From the NCBI GenBank assembly GCA_052143655.1, contig JBKQSL010000386.1, forward strand, positions 1 through 9,868: 9,868 nucleotides of DNA. Reading direction: 5' to 3'. Numbering within the stretch: the first letter of the stretch is position 1; every line of letters begins with the position of its first letter. Shown here piece after piece: positions 1 to 5,980 of the stretch. The translations under genes and the position numbers were made by a program. The notes beneath the pieces were generated by a model, which was not told the DNA's origin, did no database searches, and saw nothing but the letters and a program-made list of their open reading frames with translations. This DNA comes from CAVSUR01 sp052143655 (GTDB lineage Bacteria; Actinomycetota; Actinomycetes; Streptosporangiales; Streptosporangiaceae).

Positions 1-320
1 CACGCCGGATCCGCGAACCGCTTATCCCGCCGACCCGGACCGACATCCGAGCTCCCCGCCGCGATCGCCGCCATATCCGCCGCCAGCGAACCCGCCCGCT
101 TCGCCACCGCCCCCGGCTGCGCCGCCATCTTCAACGCCCACCGAGCGATACTGACATCGGGCATGAACATGCGCGCCCCGCGCAGCCCGCTCGCGGACAT
201 GGGCAGGTCGGGCAGCGGCAGGTCAAGCGCGGAGACCGAGCCTTCTCCGGTGGCGTCCACCGGTTCGGCTACCTTGGGCGCAGTCTTCTTAGTCTCGGAA
301 GCGGACTTTTCGGTCGCCAC
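1..320 (-). CDS. phaC: PHA synthase (PhaC), N-terminal part, runs off window edge
   Basis: Reading the minus strand from a GTG at 318-320 gives an open frame of 106 codons that reaches the window edge without a stop. It starts MATEKSASET, continues through a charged, Ala/Pro-rich leader (residues 1-50), and then shows MFMPDVSIARWALKMAAQPG (51-70) and RRDKRFADPA (97-106), with the next codon starting TG (Trp expected). The pattern 'D(K/R)RFADPAW' after a helix of the form 'A..A...L..E/DMA.IA.G.S' is the classic beginning of the poly(3-hydroxyalkanoate) polymerase N-terminal domain. That enzyme joins hydroxyacyl-CoA units into storage polyester on granule surfaces. The catalytic Cys/Asp/His lie further on, outside the window, so completeness cannot be judged. 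The start is supported by GAAGGA at 332-337, about 11 nt upstream. A general alpha/beta-hydrolase of the PhaC family is the main alternative name. Confidence 0.72.
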   Translation of the reverse strand, partial: MATEKSASETKKTAPKVAEPVDATGEGSVSALDLPLPDLPMSASGLRGARMFMPDVSIARWALKMAAQPGAVAKRAGSLAADMAAIAAGSSDVGPGRRDKRFADPA

Positions 321-700
321 GGGTGATCACGTCCTTCGTCTGATCCAGGCTGTGTGCTGACAGCCGCCCCGGGCAGGAAAGGCCGCGGGCGCCAGGCAGT
401 GCCAGCCGTCCTTGCCGCGTTCAGCCGACCACAGCTGGGCCGCAGTGCCGCAGGGCCGGTCGGCCTTGGGCACCGGGACGTTCGTCCCCTTGCCAGCATG
501 CGGCGCCGCCGGGAGCCTGATAGGCAGAGCCGCAAGGCTGGGGGTGCCAGCACCCCGGCGGGCATTTCTCAGCCAGGCAGTTCGCGCCCGCCGGCCTGGC
601 CTGCCCGGCCGGGGACCGGCCTGGCGCGCTGCGGCGAGCCCGGCAGTCACCGATGCGCATCTTCGTACCGAGTCGGCGGCTTGCGAGGGAGACAGCAGCG
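321..700. other. Intergenic region between phaC and the IS256 remnant
   Basis: This 380-bp stretch separates two divergently oriented genes and should hold the phaC promoter, but I see no convincing -35/-10 pair. It contains a direct repeat CCGGCCTGGC (591-600 and 616-625). On the minus strand, an open frame from GTG 650 to 327 has a short internal part (about 400-490) with strongly GC-biased third positions and a C...WHC pattern. I do not recognise it, and it has no good ribosome-binding site, so I do not call it a gene. The left end of the IS256 copy must lie here or further left, but no terminal inverted repeat could be identified without the matching right end. Confidence 0.5.
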
Positions 701-1549
701 ATGACCGACGTCACCACTGCGGAGCTGGCCCGGCTAACTGCGCGGAACCTGCAGGAGATCCACCCGGACCTGCTGCGCGCGCTGGTCCGCGCGTTCGCGC
801 AGGAGCTGATGGGCGCCGAGGCGGATGCGCTCTGCGGTGCGCAGCACCGGCAAGGCGACCGGGAGCGGGTGGACTACCGCAGTGGCTATCGGGAGCTGAG
901 CCTGCCGACCAGGGCCGGCCCGGTCAGCCTGGCGGTCCCCGAGCTGCGCCAGGGCAGTTACGCGCCGGACTGGCTGCTTACCCACGGCGACCGGACCGAG
1001 CAGGTGCTGGTCGACGCGGTGGCTGCGGCATGCCTGCTCGGTGTGTCCGCGCAGCGGGCCCGGCAGCTGACCCAGGCACTCGGCCTGGCCAGCCTGTGGC
1101 CGGCCCAGGTGTCCGAGCTGGCCCGGGCGCTGGATGCGGCGGCCGGCCAGTTCCGTTCCCGGCCGCTGGACGCCGGGCCGTACCGGTTCGTGCAGGCCGG
1201 CCTGTTCACGGTGCGCGACAGCGAGGGCGGCCGGGCGGCAGTCGTGGACGCGCGGGTCGCGACCGGCGCGAGCGCCGAAGGCCACCGGGAGATCCTCGGC
1301 TTCGAGATCGTCTCGGCCGGGGACCGGGCGGGCTGGCTTGGCTTCTTCCGCGGCCTGGTGACCCGCGGTATGACCGGCGTGCTGCTGGTGACCTCCGACC
1401 CGTATCCCGGGCTGGTCGGCGCGCTCGCGGCAGCAATGCCCGGGGCGTCCTGGCAGCGCCGCCAGCCGGTGAACGGCACCCCGGCCACCCGGCCGGGATG
1501 GCACCGGGACCCAGCCGCCACCGCCCCCATGCTCAACTGGCCCGCGTGA
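701..1549 (+). pseudogene. IS256-family (mutator type) transposase, C-terminally truncated and catalytically dead
   Basis: The 282-residue product matches the N-terminal two thirds of IS256/Mutator transposases, which are normally about 400 residues. Family landmarks are LLRALVRAFAQELMGAEADA (24-43), TRAGPVSLAVPELRQGSYAP (70-89), LLGVS (112-116), REILGFEIVSAGDRAGWLGF (196-215), and VTSDPYPGLV followed by PGASWQR (230-253). Similarity stops right after WQR, where the family continues C-R-T-H-Y/F. The last 29 residues are unrelated. The family's first DDE aspartate sits in a 'V..DAL' motif. Here that position is Gly167 (FVQAGLFTVR). The second Asp is kept (Asp233) and the Glu is lost with the C-terminus. 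ATG 701 is chosen over the upstream in-frame ATG 653 because GAGGGAG at 685-691 sits 9 nt before it. The frame is still open and third-position GC is high, so decay is recent or the fragment is tolerated. Transposition is not possible from this copy alone. Confidence 0.85.
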
Positions 1550-1700
1550 CCGTTGTGAGTCAGTGAGCATAAGTAAGCTCCCGTCCCACAGCCACCAGTT
1601 GCCCGGTGACGGTCCCGGTCTGACCCGCAAGTGCGGCGCCGGGTTCCTGCTTCATCCCGCTGCGCCCGGCGAGGCCAGGTCTTGCCTGCGGTCCACAGGC
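1460..1700 (-). ncRNA. Putative omega RNA (reRNA) region of the IS607 TnpB
   Basis: TnpB nucleases of IS605/IS607 elements use a guide RNA transcribed from the 3' end of tnpB through the right end of the element, with the guide supplied by flanking DNA. On the minus strand this corresponds to the last part of tnpB, whose C-terminal tail after the DRDVNAARN motif is low in secondary-structure logic as protein, plus the ~100 nt after its stop. That downstream part holds a strong hairpin (1480-1497) and a smaller one (GGTG 1468-1471 with CACC 1477-1480, mutually exclusive with its end). The placement follows family knowledge, not a sequence match. The 5' start is a guess, and the 3' scaffold/guide boundary is assumed to be the IS256 junction. 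Confidence 0.35.
1480..1497. repeat. Hairpin CCCGGCC-ACCC-GGCCGGG in the IS607 right end
   Basis: A perfect 7-bp GC stem (1480-1486 with 1491-1497) closes a 4-nt loop, about 65 nt downstream of the tnpB stop on the minus strand. It has no T-run on either side. It could be a structural stem of the omega RNA, a transcription end, or a TnpA recognition feature. Confidence 0.5.
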
Positions 1701-2872
1701 GTTTATGCTCTCCGTCCCACTGACGGCGAGTTTGAGCAGGTTACGTGCGGCGTTCACGTCACGATCCTCCGTGTAGCCGCACGCCTCACACAGGTACAAC
1801 CGCTCGGCGAGGGACAGCTTGGCTTTCACTGCCCCGCATGCCGAGCATGTCTTGCTGGACGGGTACCAGCGGCCGGCCAGAATGAGCCGGCCGCCGTTCC
1901 AGGTGGTCTTGTAGCCGAGCATCTGCCGCGCATAGCCGAAACCCTGGTCGGAGATGGCGCGGGCGAGGTGCCGGCTGCGGGTCATCCCGGCCACGTTCAG
2001 GTCTTCGGACACCACCGTCTCGTAGCGCCGGGCCAGGTCGCTGGTGGCCTTGCGGAGCGCGTCGGCCCGGACGCTGGCCACGCGGGCGTGGATGCGGGCC
2101 AGCCGGTCAGCGTGCTTGCGGCGATTCACGCTCCCTCTGGCCTTGCGGGAGTGGGCGCGGCTGGCCCGCTGGAGCTTGCGGAGCTGGGTGCGCAGCGGCT
2201 TCGGGCCATCGATCGTGACCACGTTCCCGGTGCCGTCCGCGCCGGTCAGCAAGGCCTTGACGCCAAGGTCAATGCCGATAGCCGACCCACGCCGTGCGTG
2301 CCGCTCCGGGGTTGCGCGCTCAGCCTCCACGGTGAACGACACGTACCAGCGCTGAGCCGTCCGGGAAACCGTGGCCGACAGGATGCGGGCCGTGCCGCTG
2401 GCCAGGCGGCGGGCGAGCTTCCGCGTGGACTCATGGGTGGTGATAACACCGAGGCGCGGCAGGGTGACCGCTGATCCGGTACAGCGCATAACCCCGCTGC
2501 CGAAACAGAATGCGTCTTTGCACTTTCCGCGCTTCTTGAACCGGGGAAGCCGAGCCGCTTGCCCTTGCGGTCACCCTTCCTGGACCTGATGAAGTCCCGG
2601 AGTGCCCGGTCAAGGTCCCGGAACGCTTCCTGGTAGGCACACTTGGAGTTCTCGCCCCACCACGCCAGCGCCGGGTCAGCCCTCTTCTCGGCGTTCCACA
2701 GCTTGTGCAGGTCAATGCCCGAGTACCACTTGCCCTCAGCCTCGTAACGCTCCTTGCATTTCGAGAGGCCCCAATTCCACGCGAACCGGGCCGCCCCGGC
2801 GTGGGAGCGGAGCATGCGCTCTTGTGCCGGGGCGGGCTCCAGGGCGAACCGGTACGCCTGACGAACTTTCAT
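1560..2872 (-). pseudogene. tnpB: TnpB RNA-guided nuclease of IS607 element, broken by one frameshift
   Basis: Translation starts at ATG 2870-2872 (MKVRQAYRFALEPAPAQERM, the usual TnpB N-terminus) and stays in frame through KGKRLGFP (103-110). There it runs out of frame at a C4 run on the minus strand (GGGG at 2543-2546 on the plus strand). Adding one C restores RFKKRGKCKDAFCFGSGV and then the downstream frame from 2489, giving about 437 residues, a normal length. RuvC residues are all present in the restored numbering: Asp202 (GIDLG), Glu290 (SEDLNVAGM) and Asp372 (DRDVNAARN). The zinc ribbon Cys343/346 (CSAC) and Cys362/365 (CEAC) is also present. The start overlaps the tnpA stop as ATGA, indicating coupled translation. 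TnpB cuts DNA next to a TAM under omega-RNA guidance and helps maintain the element. As written, no full-length nuclease is made. The damage is a single base in a homopolymer, so a sequencing error or very recent mutation is possible. Confidence 0.88.
2543..2546 (-). other. Single-base frameshift site in tnpB
   Basis: The minus strand reads TTC-CCC-GGT-TCA here, where TnpB proteins read F-P-R-F-K. One extra C gives TTC-CCC-CGG-TTC-AAG and joins the two reading frames without any other change. No stop codon separates the frames immediately, and the upstream frame runs on as nonsense to 2246. I see no stimulatory hairpin or slippery heptamer that would argue for programmed frameshifting. Confidence 0.8.
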
Positions 2873-3444
2873 TCCGGGCCGTCCTGGCTGAGCGCGGCCA
2901 CCGCCCGGGCAGCCCGGCTCGCCGCAGCGCGGCGGCCGTGCAGCCGGGCGCACAGCGATGTCAGGATCTCGGTCACGTCCCGCACAAGGTCGTCGTCCAC
3001 CCCGGCCGGGTCCACTACCAGCAGCCTGCGTCCCTGCGCCGACAATGCAGCTTCCACGTACTCGGCACCGAACCGGGCGAAGCGATCCCGGTGCTCAGCC
3101 ACGATCACGGTCACGGACTCGTCGCGCAGCAGTGCGAGGAACTTGCGGCGCTTGCCGTTCAGTGCTGAGCCGGCCTCTGTCACGACGCGGCCGACAGGAA
3201 GTCCTTCCGCCGCCGCCCACGCAGTCACCCGTGCGACCTGCCGGTCAAGGTCAGCCTTCTGGTCCGCAGACGAAACGCGGGCATACACGGCGGTGACCCC
3301 AGCAGGAACCGGAGCCAGTGCGGGTTCCACCAGGATCAGGCGCCCAGCCCGGCGGGCCGGCACCGGCAGCGTGCCGTTGCGGAACCACCGGTACGCGGTC
3401 ACAGGATGGACACCTTGATGCAGTGCCCACTCTTTCAAGTTCAC
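2869..3444 (-). CDS. tnpA: IS607-family transposase TnpA (serine recombinase with N-terminal HTH)
   Basis: This 191-residue protein begins with a MerR-like helix-turn-helix (MNLKEWALHQGVHPVTAYRW, 1-20, followed by a short wing around FRNGTLPVPARRAGRLILVE). It continues with a serine-recombinase catalytic domain: VYARVSSADQKADLDRQV (53-70) with nucleophile Ser58 two residues after Arg56, and AEHRDRFARFG (116-126) carrying the conserved arginines. Placing the DNA-binding domain before the catalytic domain is the IS607 signature, the reverse of resolvases. Its length is normal and I see no damage, so it may still be active. The GTG start at 3442-3444 lies 6 nt after a TAGAAT hexamer, suggesting a leaderless mRNA. 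The stop overlaps the tnpB start (ATGA, 2869-2872). TnpA excises and inserts the element through a circular intermediate. Confidence 0.93.
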   Translation of the reverse strand: MNLKEWALHQGVHPVTAYRWFRNGTLPVPARRAGRLILVEPALAPVPAGVTAVYARVSSADQKADLDRQVARVTAWAAAEGLPVGRVVTEAGSALNGKRRKFLALLRDESVTVIVAEHRDRFARFGAEYVEAALSAQGRRLLVVDPAGVDDDLVRDVTEILTSLCARLHGRRAAASRAARAVAALSQDGPE

Positions 3445-3446
3445 TC

Positions 3447-3475
3447 CCGCATTCTACCGCATACTCAAGATGCGG
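3447..3475. repeat. CCGCAT repeats at the IS607 left end
   Basis: CCGCAT occurs at 3447-3452 and 3457-3462, exactly 10 bp (one helical turn) apart, and inverted as ATGCGG at 3470-3475, giving CCGCAT-N7-ATGCGG. Closely spaced short repeats at the end next to tnpA are expected binding sites for IS607 recombinase dimers. I see no matching copy near the presumed right end (about 1460-1560). The binding role is inferred. Confidence 0.45.
3451..3456 (-). promoter_or_regulatory. -10 element of tnpA, leaderless arrangement
   Basis: On the minus strand TAGAAT is followed by six bases (GCGGGA) and then the GTG start of tnpA, the spacing expected when transcription begins at the start codon. No good -35 hexamer is visible 17-18 bp upstream. 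The hexamer overlaps the CCGCAT repeats, so TnpA bound there could limit its own synthesis. Confidence 0.5.
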
Positions 3476-3674
3476 CAGTTGGCCGCCCCCGCAGCGGCCG
3501 CGCCAGCCCCACGAAGGCAAGTCCCGGCGGCGGCCTGCCGACACCGGCGGCGGTTACCAGCCAGCAGCGTGTCCCTGTAGCGGAGCGAACCACCGGCGGG
3601 CGCCGCATTAAGGTTGCACGCCATATCGCCGGGCCGGAAGCACTATCCACACTCTGCCTGCCGACTCGGCCGGA

Positions 3675-3704
3675 GGCAGCGTGCCCGCGAGCGGGCGCGC
3701 TGCC
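3675..3704 (-). terminator. Hairpin terminator downstream of the alpha/beta hydrolase
   Basis: A 14-bp stem with one G-T/U wobble pairs GGCAGCGTGCCCGC (3675-3688) with GCGGGCGCGCTGCC (3691-3704) around a 2-nt loop. It lies 30 nt after the hydrolase stop. On the minus strand it lacks a T-run, which is common for actinobacterial intrinsic terminators. On the plus strand a short TTTT follows at 3712-3715, so it could also insulate in the other direction. The rest of 3476-3674 shows no recognisable gene. Confidence 0.6.
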
Positions 3705-3734
3705 CGGGCGGTTTTACCTGCGCCTGTGGCTGGG

Positions 3735-4949
3735 TCAGGGGCTGCACAGGGTGTCGTCCAGCCAGTTGAAGATCCGGGCGAGGGCTAGGCGCTGGGCTCC
3801 GGCCTGGCAGTGCGCGTCGGCGCCTTCTTCGGCGGTGAATTGCAGGAAGGTCTTGCGGCAGGTCAGGTGGTCGAAGAGCTGCTGGGCCTGGCCGGTGAAG
3901 AACAGGTCGCTGGCGGCGTCGCAGACCAGCGCCGGGCAGGTGATCTTCTCGGCGATTCCGTCGCGCAGGTGGTAGTCCAGGAGAGCGGCGCAGGCCTTGC
4001 GCGGGGTGGGTGCTCCGAACACGTACTGGCTGTGTTCCAGTTCCCAGCGCATGACTGGGCTCGCCTGGGCGAGCCGGGCCAGCTCGGCGTCGAGTTGCGG
4101 GTCGTCGTCGGCCCGCAGCCGCCGCTCCAGGTCGGGGTCGTCGCTGGTGAGAGCGCGCATGAGCAGGCTCATGTCGTAGACGCCGTCGACGGCGATCACC
4201 GCCGCCAGCCGGTGCTCGAAGGCGGCAGCCCGCGGCGCCAGCAGCCCGCCCATGCTGACGCCCCACAGCGCGATCTTCGCGCTGTCCACCTCAGGCAGGG
4301 TGCGGGCGAAGTCGACGACCGGCCCGACGACGTTCTCCCACTCGGGCCGGAACACCAGGCCCTGGTGGTGGACCGGGCCGGGCTGCCCGGGTCCGTCGAA
4401 GGTCAGCGCGTTGTAGCCGCGCTCGGCGGCTGCAGCCGCGCCCTGGAAGTGCAGTTCCTCCGCGGTGCCGTCGAATCCGCTGTGCAGGATCACTGTCGCC
4501 CGTGGGGCGCCGGGGTCACCGGAGCGGTAGAAGTAGCCGGGCAGCGTGGTGCCCTCGTAGGGGATCGACACCGGCTGCGCTGGCGGGGTGAATAGCTGCG
4601 CCGCCGTCCGGAAGCACTCGACGCTGCGGTCGTAGGCGTGGTAGTGACGCGGGTCGTCCGGATGGCCGTGCAGGAAGAACTCGGCTGACCGGTAGTAGTT
4701 GGATGCCCGCAGCAGCCCGTCCCGGGCGCTGATGCGGTGGCCCGCCGCCAGCGCGGCCGCGGCCTCGGCGGCGAGCCGGTCCGCGGCCGCCAGCCACGCG
4801 TCATGCCAGCTGTCGTAGTCGCCTTCGGTGATCTGCTCGCTGATGGCCAGGACCTCGCCGAAGTCCGCGCCGCCGTAGGCGATGTGCCCGAGCGACCGCA
4901 ACGTCTCGAACCAGAACTGCGCGTTCGCGGGGAACATGATCTGCCTCAT
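3735..4949 (-). CDS. Alpha/beta hydrolase with N-terminal helical domain (dihydropseudooxynicotine hydrolase-like/FrsA-like)
   Basis: The 404-residue protein has an N-terminal helical part (about 1-120) followed by an alpha/beta-hydrolase core. Visible elements are the strand and turn ATVILHSGFDGTAEEL (151-166), FDGPGQ (184-189), the nucleophile elbow GVSMGG with Ser232, the acid in CDAASD (likely Asp348), and the His in GADAHCQAG (His380). This order, the 400-residue length and the 'GFDGTAEE' segment are typical of the group containing 2,6-dihydropseudooxynicotine hydrolase and related C-C or ester hydrolases. The real substrate cannot be told. There is no signal peptide, so it is cytoplasmic. 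ATG 4947-4949 is preceded by AAGGAG (4957-4962) at good spacing. It is transcribed divergently from a TetR gene, with shared operators between them, so expression is probably induced by a small molecule, perhaps its substrate. A hairpin terminator follows. Confidence 0.88.
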   Translation of the reverse strand: MRQIMFPANAQFWFETLRSLGHIAYGGADFGEVLAISEQITEGDYDSWHDAWLAAADRLAAEAAAALAAGHRISARDGLLRASNYYRSAEFFLHGHPDDPRHYHAYDRSVECFRTAAQLFTPPAQPVSIPYEGTTLPGYFYRSGDPGAPRATVILHSGFDGTAEELHFQGAAAAAERGYNALTFDGPGQPGPVHHQGLVFRPEWENVVGPVVDFARTLPEVDSAKIALWGVSMGGLLAPRAAAFEHRLAAVIAVDGVYDMSLLMRALTSDDPDLERRLRADDDPQLDAELARLAQASPVMRWELEHSQYVFGAPTPRKACAALLDYHLRDGIAEKITCPALVCDAASDLFFTGQAQQLFDHLTCRKTFLQFTAEEGADAHCQAGAQRLALARIFNWLDDTLCSP

Positions 4950-4962
4950 CGCCAGCTCCTTT

Positions 4963-4976
4963 GCAAAGATTTTTGC
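4963..4976. promoter_or_regulatory. Candidate TetR operator O1 in the hydrolase leader
   Basis: GCAAAGATTTTTGC is an inverted repeat (GCAAA-N4-TTTGC). It lies between the predicted hydrolase transcription start (about 4979) and its ribosome-binding site, which it touches. It matches O2 in length and in the outer GCAA and TTTGC bases, and its centre is 48 bp away. Bound repressor here would block elongation or initiation of the hydrolase transcript. Confidence 0.5.
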
Positions 4977-4985
4977 TTTAGTCCC

Positions 4986-5014
4986 ACGCTAGTCTGGCCG
5001 GGATCTTAATGCAA
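4986..5014 (-). promoter_or_regulatory. Promoter of the alpha/beta hydrolase gene
   Basis: On the minus strand TTGCAT (5009-5014) and TAGCGT (4986-4991) are separated by exactly 17 bp, a good fit to a housekeeping-sigma promoter. The start would be near 4979, giving a leader of about 30 nt that contains O1 and the AAGGAG site. Confidence 0.6.
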
Positions 5015-5024
5015 TAGGATTTGC
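5011..5024. promoter_or_regulatory. Candidate TetR operator O2 overlapping both divergent -35 boxes
   Basis: GCAATAGGATTTGC is an inverted repeat (GCAA-N6-TTGC), 14 bp like O1. It covers most of the hydrolase -35 (5009-5014) and the first four bases of the tetR -35 (5021-5026). A dimer bound here would shut off both promoters, the usual autoregulated TetR arrangement. Confidence 0.55.
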
Positions 5025-5049
5025 TTTTAACATCGCCGGGCTGTACGGT
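5021..5049 (+). promoter_or_regulatory. Promoter of the TetR gene, leaderless
   Basis: TTGCTT (5021-5026) and TACGGT (5044-5049) are 17 bp apart. Only seven bases separate the -10 from ATG 5057, so the mRNA should begin at or next to the start codon. This fits the absence of a Shine-Dalgarno sequence in front of the gene. Confidence 0.55.
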
Positions 5050-5056
5050 GCATGGC

Positions 5057-5653
5057 ATGACCAGGCAGGAAGCGGCCCGGCGCCCCGGCGGGCGCAGCGC
5101 ACTCGTGCGAGCCAGGGTCCACCAGGCCGTCGCGGAACTGCTCGCCGAGCGCGGGTCCGCCGGGCTGACGATCCCCGCGGTCGCACAGCGTGCTGACGTC
5201 AACCCGACCAGCATCTACCGGCGCTGGCACACCTGCGAAGGCCTGATCGCCGACGTGGCCATGACCCTGCTCGAACGCGATCATCCGCTCCCAGATACCG
5301 GAAACCTGCGCACCGACCTGACCGCCTGGGCCACGTCGGTAGCGGCCGACCTGGCCCGGCCGGAGGGAAGAATGATCCTGCTGGCCCTGAGCGCATCGAT
5401 CCCCGGCACCCCAGAAGCCCGGGCCGAACGTAACCAGCACCTTCAGCGCCGGATACGCGGCATAATGCAGATCGCTGACCGGGCCGCCGACCGCGGTGAG
5501 AACCCCCCCGACGCGGGCGCCATCGCGGACGCGATCTTGGGCCCGCTCTACCTGCGCGCGCTGTGGGGGGTCCTCCCGGCTGACCCCGGCTACCCGCAGT
5601 CCCTCGTGGACCGGCTGCTCAGCGCCTCCAGCGCAGAGAACGCCATCCCCTGA
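5057..5653 (+). CDS. TetR/AcrR-family transcriptional regulator
   Basis: The 198-residue protein has the TetR N-terminal DNA-binding domain: helix 1 at RVHQAVAELLAERG (20-33) and the helix-turn-helix LTIPAVAQRADVNPTSIYRR (37-56) followed by W57. The variable ligand-binding part follows (about 75-190), all-helical, with LGPLYLRALWG (161-171) near the end as in many members with a TetR_C domain of the Rv-type. ATG 5057 is preferred over a TTG 36 nt upstream. The latter lies inside the predicted -35 box and would add a segment unlike a TetR start, while 5057 suits a leaderless transcript. It is probably the repressor of the divergent hydrolase and of itself through the two GCAA...TTTGC repeats. 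The ligand is unknown. Confidence 0.92.
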   Translation: MTRQEAARRPGGRSALVRARVHQAVAELLAERGSAGLTIPAVAQRADVNPTSIYRRWHTCEGLIADVAMTLLERDHPLPDTGNLRTDLTAWATSVAADLARPEGRMILLALSASIPGTPEARAERNQHLQRRIRGIMQIADRAADRGENPPDAGAIADAILGPLYLRALWGVLPADPGYPQSLVDRLLSASSAENAIP

Positions 5654-5654
5654 C

Positions 5655-5690
5655 GGCGCCGGGCCCGGCCGGCCGCCGGGGCCCGGCGTC
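5655..5690 (+). terminator. Hairpin terminator directly after tetR
   Basis: CGCCGGGCCC (5657-5666) pairs perfectly with GGGCCCGGCG (5679-5688), extended outward by a G-T and a G-C pair. The loop is 12 nt and itself GC-palindromic. It begins two bases after the tetR stop and has no T-run. It is also symmetric enough to act in the other direction. Confidence 0.6.
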
Positions 5691-5980
5691 CGAGGCGGAG
5701 CCAGCATGCCGGGCACCAGGCTGCCGCCAGCACCCCCAGCCCGCTGACCGGGCCGACCCCCGCGCAGTTGCGCTCAGGTCCGTGCTGCTGCCCAGCGCCG
5801 AACCTACGCCCTATCCAGGCCCGGCGGGCGCACCTGATCGGCCTGCCAGCCCGCGGCAATGCCTGCGAAGCTTGGCCGGGATAGCAAGAAGTGCGGTGCC
5901 ACGTGAGCAAATGCGCCACCATGTGGAATAGCTGAAGCAAATCTTGAAAGCAGGGCGAAACGGACTACAGGAGGGTCTTG
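5691..5980. other. Intergenic region upstream of the kelch gene
   Basis: This 290-bp stretch holds no recognisable gene. Its last ~110 bp are clearly richer in A/T than the rest and probably contain the kelch gene promoter, but I could not find a -35/-10 pair with good spacing. A short CCAC-CAT-GTGG hairpin lies around 5917-5927. The strong ribosome-binding site CAGGAGGG is at 5968-5975. Confidence 0.45.

Larger units (their letters stand above)
1460..3475 (-). mobile_element. IS607-family insertion sequence (tnpA serine recombinase + tnpB), ends approximate
   Basis: Two overlapping minus-strand genes in the order tnpA (MerR-like HTH plus serine recombinase) then tnpB (RuvC-type nuclease) define the IS607 family. 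The right boundary is set at about 1460 because IS256 transposase similarity breaks off at 1459/1460. The left boundary is set just beyond the CCGCAT repeats at 3447-3475, upstream of tnpA. IS607 elements typically lack long terminal inverted repeats and give no clear target duplication, so neither end is fixed by sequence symmetry. The missing C-terminal part of the IS256 gene was not found on the far side (3476-3734). The flanks therefore were not simply split by this insertion, or a deletion followed it. Confidence 0.7.

Noticed and set aside
412..1566. 384-codon plus-strand open frame across the IS256 gene
   Set aside because: It is an Arg/Gly/Pro/Ala-rich out-of-frame shadow of the transposase; the recognisable family sequence is in the frame starting at 701.
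734..1630. 298-codon minus-strand open frame opposite the IS256 transposase
   Set aside because: It resembles no family and mirrors the GC-biased codons of the real gene on the other strand.
1563..2474. 303-codon plus-strand open frame opposite tnpB
   Set aside because: Low-complexity shadow of tnpB, which has clear RuvC and zinc-ribbon motifs.
2540..2560. Programmed ribosomal frameshift in tnpB
   Set aside because: IS607 tnpB genes are not known to use one, and neither a slippery heptamer nor a stimulatory structure is evident; a simple indel explains the data.
3810..4595. 261-codon plus-strand open frame inside the hydrolase
   Set aside because: Antisense shadow; the minus strand shows the Ser-Asp-His hydrolase order and a good ribosome-binding site.
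5027..5716. 229-codon minus-strand open frame over tetR
   Set aside because: Antisense of the TetR gene with no recognisable domain; it would also cover the tetR terminator hairpin.
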